A DNA stretch of 64,000 bases from positions 588,513-652,512 of the forward strand of contig NZ_CP096016.1 of assembly GCF_023650515.1 (NCBI RefSeq), written 5' to 3'. The DNA is from Alkalimarinus coralli (GTDB lineage Bacteria; Pseudomonadota; Gammaproteobacteria; Pseudomonadales; Oleiphilaceae). Within the stretch, counting starts at the first letter, position 1. Every line of letters starts with the position of its first letter. Made by a program: the position numbers and the translations under genes. Below, one piece after another: positions 57,733-64,000 of this stretch. Below the pieces are notes generated by a model. That model ran no database searches, was not told the origin of the DNA, and worked only from the letters and a program-made list of their open reading frames with translations.

Positions 57733-59094
57733 TCAAGCGTAGACAATCGTAGCTAACCCTAAAAATGACAAAAATCCTACGACATCTGTGATGGTGGTGA
57801 GAATTACGCCTCCAGCCAGTGCCGGATCAATATTTCGAGCACGTAATAAAACGGGAAGCATTGTTCCTGCTACCGCAGCAACAATTAAGTTAATCAGCAG
57901 CGCGACGGCAATAATAACACCAATCGTAAGGTCGTTAAACCAAGCAATAGCGGCCCCTGCGACAATTAATGCCCAGAGGCAGCCATTTAAAATGCCTACA
58001 ATAAATTCCCTGTTGAGCAGCCAGCCGAGGTTATTTCGACTAATTTGCCCTACAGCCATACTTCTGATAACCAGAGTAAGCGCCTGACTTCCTGCTATCC
58101 CTCCCATACTGGCAACGATTGGCATCAGTACCGCGAGTGCAACCACTTTCTCTATGGTGGCCTCAAAAAGGCCAATAACTGCTGAGGCTATAAACGCTGT
58201 AATCAGGTTTATACCAAGCCATACAGCGCGTCTTTTGGCTGTTTTAATGATGGGTGTGAAGGTGTCATCATCTTCATCAAGGCCGGCCATGCTCATTAGA
58301 GAGTGGTCTGCATCATCTCGAATAACATCGACAACGTCATCAATTGTTATTCGGCCTAATAGTCTTCCGTCAGAACTAAGTACAGGGGCGGACACCAGAT
58401 CTCTTCGTTCGAACAGGTTTGCGACTTCGGTTTCAGGGGTGCTTACAGCAATCGTAACAGCTTCTGTATCCATCACTTCCCGAACTGTGGAGGAAGGACT
58501 CGAAACCAGCATTTTGTTAATCGAGAGGACGCCGATAAACTCGTCTTTCCGATTGACGACTAATAACTTATCTGTCATTTCTGGCAGTGAACGGTGGCGC
58601 CTTAAATAGCGCAGAACCACATCAATGCTGATGTCGGGTCTGATCGTTATGGCATCGGTGTTCATCAAACCACCGGCCGTATCTTCAGCGTAGGAAAGAA
58701 CTTCCTCTATACGTTGCCGATCCTGCAGATCCATTGCATCCAGTACTTCCTGTATGACTTTTTCAGGAAGTTGTTGCAGGACGTCGGCGAGATCATCTGT
58801 CTCGAAGTCTTCGGTTATACTAATCAGTTCCTGAGGATTCAATTTACTCAGAAAATCAGTACGCACCTCATCACTTAGGTATTGTAGAATTTCCCCTTCA
58901 AGCTCTTTATCAACGAGCTGCCACAGAACTGAGCGCTCTTTTGGCGGTGTGGATTCGAGAAGGTGTGCAATATCACTTGGACTCAGGCCCCGATTTAATA
59001 TACGAGCAACTTGGTCAAGCGAACCACTTTCAAGTGCTTCGTTTAAGCTACGAATTTTTTTATGACGCTTCGCTTGCTCTAATGTCTTAACCAT
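57733..59094 (-). CDS. mgtE: Magnesium transporter MgtE
   Basis: 453 residues. Order: N domain (about 1-130), a CBS pair (about 135-260, acting as magnesium sensor), a plug helix, and five membrane helices (about 280-453) with the pore PIVASMGGIAGSQALTLVIR. Full length. It lies between ptsO and darP, as in several Pseudomonas-like genomes. The 184-base upstream gap shows no recognisable magnesium riboswitch. Confidence 0.96.
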   Translation of the reverse strand: MVKTLEQAKRHKKIRSLNEALESGSLDQVARILNRGLSPSDIAHLLESTPPKERSVLWQLVDKELEGEILQYLSDEVRTDFLSKLNPQELISITEDFETDDLADVLQQLPEKVIQEVLDAMDLQDRQRIEEVLSYAEDTAGGLMNTDAITIRPDISIDVVLRYLRRHRSLPEMTDKLLVVNRKDEFIGVLSINKMLVSSPSSTVREVMDTEAVTIAVSTPETEVANLFERRDLVSAPVLSSDGRLLGRITIDDVVDVIRDDADHSLMSMAGLDEDDDTFTPIIKTAKRRAVWLGINLITAFIASAVIGLFEATIEKVVALAVLMPIVASMGGIAGSQALTLVIRSMAVGQISRNNLGWLLNREFIVGILNGCLWALIVAGAAIAWFNDLTIGVIIAVALLINLIVAAVAGTMLPVLLRARNIDPALAGGVILTTITDVVGFLSFLGLATIVYA

Positions 59095-59278
59095 TAATAA
59101 GCCTGGGGTCTAAGGTGATGATATTTGAGACGTGCCGGATTATACCTAAAAAGGCTACTTGATCAGTATAACGTAAGGTCTAAATTGTAAAAAGGAGAAT
59201 GCTTAAAGTAATAACAAAAACAACCGTTTAAAATAAGGAGATAGAATATTCGGATAAAAAAGTAGTGGTAGAGAAGGG

Positions 59279-59548
59279 TTACTCTCCTTCGCCAAAGCGG
59301 TCAGCAATAAGTGCTTTAAGCGCTTCAATCGCATCATTCTCATCAGAACCTTCGACAATCAGGTCAACCTCTGTCCCACAGCTGGCAGCCAGCATCATGA
59401 CAGACATAATGCTTTTACCATCAACCTCTTTGCCGTTCCGAGCTATTTTAATACTGCTGGAGAAGCGAGTGGCAGTACTTACCAGTTTCGCTGCGGCCCT
59501 GGCATGCAGGCCTAGTTTATTAATAATCGGGACAGTTTCTTTAATCAT
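59279..59548 (-). CDS. ptsO: Nitrogen-PTS phosphocarrier NPr
   Basis: 89 residues, HPr family. His15 in NKLGLHARAAAKLV is the phosphorylated residue; the Ser-46-like region is GKSIMSVMMLAA. It passes phosphate from EI-Ntr to EIIA-Ntr (ptsN, also in this cluster). It lies downstream of rapZ, with short 9-base tandem repeats between. Confidence 0.95.
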   Translation of the reverse strand: MIKETVPIINKLGLHARAAAKLVSTATRFSSSIKIARNGKEVDGKSIMSVMMLAASCGTEVDLIVEGSDENDAIEALKALIADRFGEGE

Positions 59549-59590
59549 AACGACTTCGTATTTCGTGTTTTGTTTTCGTATTTAATAAGT

Positions 59591-59617
59591 TTGTCTTTGT
59601 TGTCTTTGTTGTCTTTG
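59591..59617. repeat. 9-bp tandem repeat in the rapZ-ptsO gap
   Basis: TTGTCTTTG is repeated three times exactly (59591-59617), with a partial fourth copy TTGTTT. It lies between rapZ and ptsO. Confidence 0.9.
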
Positions 59618-59672
59618 TTGTTTATGCAATTAAAGACTACTTGGTTGTCAACTGACGCAGCCCTGTAAGTTT

Positions 59673-60551
59673 TTAGTGATCACTATCGGGTTGGGCTGGC
59701 AGCTCTTTGTGCCGAACTTGAACATTCGGCTGCAGTGACTTAAAGATCTCTCCTAGCCGCTCAGAGATGTAGACCGAGCGGTGCTGCCCGCCAGTACAGC
59801 CGATCCCAATGGTCAGATAGCTTCTGTTTGAATTGGCAAACTGTGGAAGCCACTTATTGAGGTAACTGACTATGTCTCCCAGCATTTCACCGGTTTCAGG
59901 CTGCTGCTCTAAAAAATCTTGCACAGGCTTATCTTTTCCAGTGAATGCTCTTAGGCTTTGATCCCAGTATGGGTTCGGTAAACACCGCACATCAAATACA
60001 AAGTCCGCATCAATCGGAACGCCATGTTTAAAACCAAAGGACTGAAAAAGCAGTGCCATATCCTGGCCTGATTTTCCGGCAACCCGGTCTTTTATTAAGT
60101 CCCTGAGTTGGTACATGGTCATGTCGCTGGTATCAACGATCAGGTCAGCAGCAGACGATATGGGTGAGAGTAATGCCTTTTCTGCATCGATTGCTTCTTT
60201 TAGGGATATTGAATCGTTCGTCAGAGGGTGCTTTCGCCTCGTGGCGCTAAATCGTTTTAACAGTGTTTGATCGAGAGCATCAAGATAGATGACATCCATA
60301 TCAAAATTGCGATGCTTAAATTGATTGGTTATATCTGAAAACTGGTCGATGCCTGTTGAAAGGTTTCTCGCATCAATACTGACGGCGATTTTTTCCAGGC
60401 GTGTTTCTTCTGTGATGAGAGCCTCATCGGCGAGTGGTAATAGGAGGCCGATTGGCAGGTTGTCGATGCAATAATAGCCCAGATCTTCGAGAACATGGAG
60501 TGCGGTGCTTTTTCCTGACCCTGAGCGACCGCTTACTATAACAAGTTTCAT
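59673..60551 (-). CDS. rapZ: RNase adapter protein RapZ
   Basis: 292 residues. Walker A GRSGSGKST at residues 8-16, Walker B-like YYCIDNLP, and a C-terminal domain with GIGCTGGQHRSVYISERL. In E. coli, RapZ binds GlmZ/GlmY RNAs and guides RNase E to tune glucosamine-6-phosphate synthesis. It lies in the usual ptsN-rapZ-ptsO order. Confidence 0.96.
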   Translation of the reverse strand: MKLVIVSGRSGSGKSTALHVLEDLGYYCIDNLPIGLLLPLADEALITEETRLEKIAVSIDARNLSTGIDQFSDITNQFKHRNFDMDVIYLDALDQTLLKRFSATRRKHPLTNDSISLKEAIDAEKALLSPISSAADLIVDTSDMTMYQLRDLIKDRVAGKSGQDMALLFQSFGFKHGVPIDADFVFDVRCLPNPYWDQSLRAFTGKDKPVQDFLEQQPETGEMLGDIVSYLNKWLPQFANSNRSYLTIGIGCTGGQHRSVYISERLGEIFKSLQPNVQVRHKELPAQPDSDH

Positions 60552-60637
60552 TATCCTACCTGGTTGATTGAGTTAATGATGTTCGTTTAGAACCAAAGTG
60601 CTCAGCTAGTATATTGAACGGCAAAATGATCAATCAG

Positions 60638-61102
60638 TTATGATTGAATGATTGTGTTGTATAGTGACTCACTGTCCTCGCAACCTCTAAGCTTTCGGCA
60701 CAGTTCGGTATTATTGAATTTCTCTGCCAGCTGGCTGAGTAACTCCAAGTGTTCACTGGTTGCTTCTTGTGGGACGATAAGTACAAACAGCAGGTCAACA
60801 GGCTCATTATCGATCGAATCAAAGGGCACTTTCTGATTAAGCGTTAGCAAGGCTCCGATTACTTTGTGGCAGTTTTCCAGCCTGCAGTGAGGAATTGCGA
60901 TTCCTTGACCAATGCCAGTACTGCCTAATCGTTCTCTACCGATCAGGCTGTTAAAGATCGTGTTTTCATTAATATCTGGATATTGTTGCGCTATTCGCTG
61001 CGCAATTTCTTCCAGAACTTTCTTTTTGCTGCTCCCGGGCAGGCTGCAAAGAGCCAGCTCGGGAGACAGTATAGATTGAATTGAAACTGACGTATCGGTC
61101 AT
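60638..61102 (-). CDS. ptsN: Nitrogen regulatory EIIA-Ntr
   Basis: 154 residues, PTS EIIA type 2 domain. Active His72 in GIAIPHCRLENCHK. Phosphorylated by NPr; tunes potassium transport and other functions by its phosphorylation state. Between hpf and rapZ, the order of the rpoN cluster in gammaproteobacteria. Confidence 0.96.
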   Translation of the reverse strand: MTDTSVSIQSILSPELALCSLPGSSKKKVLEEIAQRIAQQYPDINENTIFNSLIGRERLGSTGIGQGIAIPHCRLENCHKVIGALLTLNQKVPFDSIDNEPVDLLFVLIVPQEATSEHLELLSQLAEKFNNTELCRKLRGCEDSESLYNTIIQS

Positions 61103-61135
61103 TATTAATGCTTATTCTATTCTATGGCAAGTAAC

Positions 61136-61444
61136 TTATCGTGCGGATGCACCGTGAAGTCTGTCGACATTCTTCTCTTTATGCTTAAGAATTTGACGGT
61201 CGAGCTTGTCTACCAGCATATCTATTGCTGCGTACATGTCTTCCTGCTCTGCTGTAGCATGAATATCGGCGCCACTGATATGAAGGGTCGCTTCTGCAAT
61301 TTGACGAAGTTTTTGAACTGATAATGTAACCTGAACGTTGCTGATATGGTCAAAGTGTCGTTCAAGCTTTTCGAGCTTGCTGCTAACATAGTCTTTCAAA
61401 GAGTCTGTCAGATCAACGTGGTGTCCCGTAATATTCAATTGCAT
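61136..61444 (-). CDS. hpf: Ribosome hibernation promoting factor HPF
   Basis: 102 residues, short HPF of the S30AE family that dimerises resting ribosomes. Seen: MQLNITGHHVDLTDSLKDYVSSKLEKLERHF and HISGADIHATAEQEDMYAAIDMLVDKLDRQI. The start is supported by AGGAG. Lies just downstream of rpoN, as in E. coli. Confidence 0.96.
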   Translation of the reverse strand: MQLNITGHHVDLTDSLKDYVSSKLEKLERHFDHISNVQVTLSVQKLRQIAEATLHISGADIHATAEQEDMYAAIDMLVDKLDRQILKHKEKNVDRLHGASAR

Positions 61445-61753
61445 ATTTCGCTCCTAGTATCGTTTTTGTGTTCCCTGAAATCTTCTACATATTGAGGCGC
61501 GTTTGAATGTGCGACTAGCAATGAGTCTACTAGTGAAACATCCGAATAGCGTTAACTCAATTCCTGGCAGTGATCAGCAAGGGAACAGAACTTCATTGCC
61601 TTTGTTTTTCACTTTACTTTCTTGATGACGCTTTGCCTGGGCTTGTGTTAAGCCCCGCCAAGCCTATCTTTTGATGCCAACAATCTTAGCATATTAGCTA
61701 ATCCATTTATTGACTCAAAACCGTTTAATTCTGAATACCCCTCATAACTAAAA
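61445..61753. other. rpoN-hpf intergenic region
   Basis: A 309-base gap. A small dyad GGGCTT / AAGCCC (61639-61655) has no T run on the minus strand. A GAACTTC near 61585 on the plus strand faces no gene. AGGAG for hpf stands near 61450. I see no RNA gene or clear promoter. Confidence 0.4.
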
Positions 61754-63289
61754 TTATACTAAACGTTTTCGTTCATTTGATGGGGGTATTGACATCGCTT
61801 CGCGATATTTTGCGATGGTTCGTCTTGCTACTTTGATACCTTGTTCGTCGAGTATCGTTGCTATTTTGCTATCGCTTAGCGGTTTTTTGGCAGATTCAGC
61901 CGCTACCAGTTTTTTAATGATGGCGCGAATTGCGGTTGATGAACACTCGCCTCCAGATGCTGTGCTTACATGGCTGGAGAAGAAATATTTAAGTTCAAAT
62001 ATGCCTCTGGGAGTATGCATGAATTTTTGGGTGGTGACCCTTGATATGGTTGACTCATGCATATCTACGGCCTCCGCTATATCATGCAGAATAAGAGGCT
62101 TCATTGCCTCTTCACCATGATCAAGAAAACCTTGTTGATGTTCCACGATCTTACTGGAAACCTTCAGCAGTGTCTCATTACGACTTTGTAAGCTTTTAAT
62201 AAACCACTTGGCCTCTTGTAACTGATCCTTCATATAAGTGTTGTCAGCACTACTGTCAGCTCGTTTAACGAGTGATGCGTAGCTTGAATTAACCCTTATC
62301 TTAGGGGCAATTTCCGGGTTGAGCTCCACTTTCCAACGCTCATTAACCTTTTTGACAACCACATCTGGAACAACATACTCGGGTGTATTACCGCTGATCT
62401 GCTCGCCTGGTCGAGGGTTAAGTGATTGAATGAGTTTGATAACCTGTTTAAGGTCGGTCTCTTTTATGCGGCTGCGTCTTATCAGTTGGGCGTAGTCCCG
62501 GTTGCCTAAAAGATTGAGGTAATGGTTGATGACCAGTTTTGCCTGAGGTAACCATGGTGTGCTATCTGGAAGCTGATTGAGTTGGATTAGCAGGCACTCT
62601 TGCAGGTCTCGACTGGCTACCCCTGGCGGATCAAAATGTTGAATTCGTTTTAGAACCGCTTGTACTTCGTCTAGCTCAACTTCGTGCTCGCTCGCTTCTT
62701 CCTGATTGGTTTCAGCAAAACCGGATAAGATCTCCTCAACGGTGCTGGATAAATAGCCATCGGTATTAACTGAGTCAATGATAGACATGGCGATCAGTTT
62801 ATCAATGTCTGACATGGGGGTCAGGTTGAGTTGCCAAAGCAGATGATCCTGAAGGGATTCGCCCACGCTGTTACGTGACTCAAAGTCGCTATCTTCTTCT
62901 GGGGCAGGACCAGACGGTGCGTTGTTGGGGTAAATGTCATCCCATGCGGTATCTACTGGCAAGTCATTTGGAATGCTGTCAGACCAGTCTTCTGCGTTCA
63001 TAATTTCATCAGAGCCTTCTGAGCTGGCTTCTGCCATGGACTCTTTAGCTTGCGATGCAGAATCATCGGCTGTGTTTTGCTCTTGGGAGGAGGTCTCTGT
63101 ATCCGGGTTCTCGGATCGATTACGATCATCGTCAGATATTTCCAGCATTGGATTGGACTCAAGGGCCTCTTGGATTTCCTGCTGCAAATCAAGAGTAGAA
63201 AGCTGCAGTAAGCGTATTGCCTGCTGCAGTTGAGGGGTCATTGTCAGCTGCTGACCTAGTTTGAGCTGAAGTGATGCTTTCATGACCAT
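61754..63289 (-). CDS. rpoN: Sigma-54 factor RpoN
   Basis: 511 residues. Order: activator-binding region I ([30 protein letters not shown]), acidic region II (about 50-130), core-binding region, DNA-binding helix-turn-helix with [23 protein letters not shown] motif, and the RpoN box [10 protein letters not shown] near the end. The start may be residue 1 or Met 3 (MKASLQL); ATG 63289 has GGT upstream. Same order lptB-rpoN-hpf as E. coli. Confidence 0.97.
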   Translation of the reverse strand: MVMKASLQLKLGQQLTMTPQLQQAIRLLQLSTLDLQQEIQEALESNPMLEISDDDRNRSENPDTETSSQEQNTADDSASQAKESMAEASSEGSDEIMNAEDWSDSIPNDLPVDTAWDDIYPNNAPSGPAPEEDSDFESRNSVGESLQDHLLWQLNLTPMSDIDKLIAMSIIDSVNTDGYLSSTVEEILSGFAETNQEEASEHEVELDEVQAVLKRIQHFDPPGVASRDLQECLLIQLNQLPDSTPWLPQAKLVINHYLNLLGNRDYAQLIRRSRIKETDLKQVIKLIQSLNPRPGEQISGNTPEYVVPDVVVKKVNERWKVELNPEIAPKIRVNSSYASLVKRADSSADNTYMKDQLQEAKWFIKSLQSRNETLLKVSSKIVEHQQGFLDHGEEAMKPLILHDIAEAVDMHESTISRVTTQKFMHTPRGIFELKYFFSSHVSTASGGECSSTAIRAIIKKLVAAESAKKPLSDSKIATILDEQGIKVARRTIAKYREAMSIPPSNERKRLV

Positions 63290-63503
63290 TGATTACCTAC
63301 CGCCTTATGCAAAACCATCAATGAACAAGGTCTCCTCATTGTTTAGTTATTTTATTGTCTCTACCAGGTTTAGTGTAAACCACTTCCGAGTCAGTTGTTT
63401 TATTATTTCCGGTTAATCATATTTTAGTTAGGAGATTGAAAAAATAGTAGTCATGGCAAGCGCTATTATTAATATTTGAGCACTGTAACGCTTGGGGAGA
63501 CTA

Positions 63504-64000
63504 TTAAAGCCTAAATTGTTCTCCTAGATATACATCTTTAACTTGTTGGTTTGACAGAACATCTTCCGCAGTGCCCGACGCTATAATGTGTCCGTCGCTC
63601 ACGATATACGCTTTCTCACAAATATCAAGGGTTTCCCGAACATTATGGTCTGTTATTAGTACGCCTATCCCTTTCTCTTTCAAATGGGTGACGATCTGCT
63701 TGATGTCGCTTACAGAAATTGGGTCAACCCCGGCAAATGGCTCGTCAAGTAGTATAAAATCCGGCTCAGTGGCTAATGCGCGAGCGATTTCTACACGGCG
63801 GCGTTCGCCACCTGACAGGCTCATACCTAAGCTATCTTTTATATGTGTAATGTGAAACTCTTGAAGAAGGGTTTCCATCTTCTCTTTGCGTTCGGCTTTA
63901 GAAAGATCTTTCCGTGTCTCAAGTATTGCCATTAAATTATCTTTAACGCTTAGCTTTCTAAAAACAGACGCTTCCTGAGGGAGGTAACCAATCCCTTTTC
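63504..64000 (-). CDS. lptB: LPS export ATPase LptB, 3' part (runs off the right edge)
   Basis: Partial: the frame enters from beyond base 64000 ([23 protein letters not shown]) and ends at 63504. ABC ATPase powering lipopolysaccharide transport with LptFG and LptC. Seen: Q-loop YLPQE, signature LSGGERRR, Walker B FILLDEP, switch His in LITDHNV. The Walker A is outside the window. Typical neighbour of rpoN. Confidence 0.95.
   Translation of the reverse strand, partial: KGIGYLPQEASVFRKLSVKDNLMAILETRKDLSKAERKEKMETLLQEFHITHIKDSLGMSLSGGERRRVEIARALATEPDFILLDEPFAGVDPISVSDIKQIVTHLKEKGIGVLITDHNVRETLDICEKAYIVSDGHIIASGTAEDVLSNQQVKDVYLGEQFRL

Noticed and set aside
59095..59278. Possible magnesium riboswitch ahead of mgtE
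   Set aside because: I found no recognisable M-box core or terminator/antiterminator pair in this gap.
61575..61600. GAACTTC resembling a sigma-E -35, and a GG/GC pair resembling a sigma-54 site, between rpoN and hpf
   Set aside because: Both face away from the flanking genes, and the sigma-54 spacing is wrong.

Overview
The window looks like the chromosome of a marine-type gammaproteobacterium with Pseudomonas/Oceanospirillales-like gene order and moderate GC. It carries housekeeping and stress genes throughout, with no prophage, plasmid, CRISPR array, rRNA or tRNA that I could recognise. The order trmD/rpsP operon, alaC-hom-thrC-recJ-prfB-lysS, nadB opposite rpoE-mucABCD, lepA-lepB-rnc-era-recO-pdxJ, gatCAB opposite mreBCD-maf-rng-yhdP-nit, and lptB-rpoN-hpf-ptsN-rapZ-ptsO matches Pseudomonas-type chromosomes. 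The species is not resolved.

Layout. 1-3 kb: 5' part of argD (minus), an unpaired hyuB-type oxoprolinase, and grxD. 3-6.2 kb: a minus-strand pair, a DUF1631 protein and a TonB-like protein. 6.4-8.6 kb: ypjD and corB (minus), divergent from ffh. 8.8-12.3 kb: ffh, rpsP-rimM-trmD-rplS. 12.5-23.9 kb: dsbC, a small Cys-rich lipoprotein (minus), alaC, hom, thrC, recJ, fadM (minus), prfB with its programmed frameshift, lysS, ung. 24-28.7 kb (minus): nadB, sdhE, ygfX, ygfZ, an HDOD protein. 29-33.8 kb: the envelope-stress operon rpoE-rseA-rseB-rseC-mucD. 34-43.5 kb: a CHASE-PAS-GGDEF-EAL protein, lepA, lepB, a 140-bp mobile-element remnant, a DUF4845 gene, rnc, era, recO, pdxJ. 43.7-47.1 kb (minus): gatC-gatA-gatB. 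47.5-57.1 kb: mreB-mreC-mreD-maf-rng-yhdP-nit. 57.1-64 kb (minus): lptB (partial), rpoN, hpf, ptsN, rapZ, ptsO, mgtE, darP.

The genes form coherent modules: protein targeting (ffh, lepB), envelope stress (rpoE system, with a candidate sigma-E promoter in front of dsbC), cell shape (mreBCD), mischarged-tRNA correction (gatCAB), nitrogen-PTS/sigma-54 control, and NAD/flavoprotein maturation (nadB, sdhE).

The most unusual signals are: mreC, whose family-conserved N-terminus begins at an ATT codon with a perfectly placed Shine-Dalgarno and no usual start codon; an rpoE whose best start is a TTG behind an AGGAGG while the frame stays open 71 codons upstream; short tandem repeats in several intergenic gaps (rpoE-rseA 18 bp, rseB-rseC 16 bp, era-recO 19 bp, ptsO-rapZ 9 bp); a terminal-inverted-repeat element with a 5-bp target duplication abutting the lepB stop; a GGDEF-EAL protein lacking one EAL metal-ligand Glu; and several strong unexplained dyads in leaders. 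I saw no clearly new multi-gene system. The DUF1631/TonB-like pair is the least understood locus.
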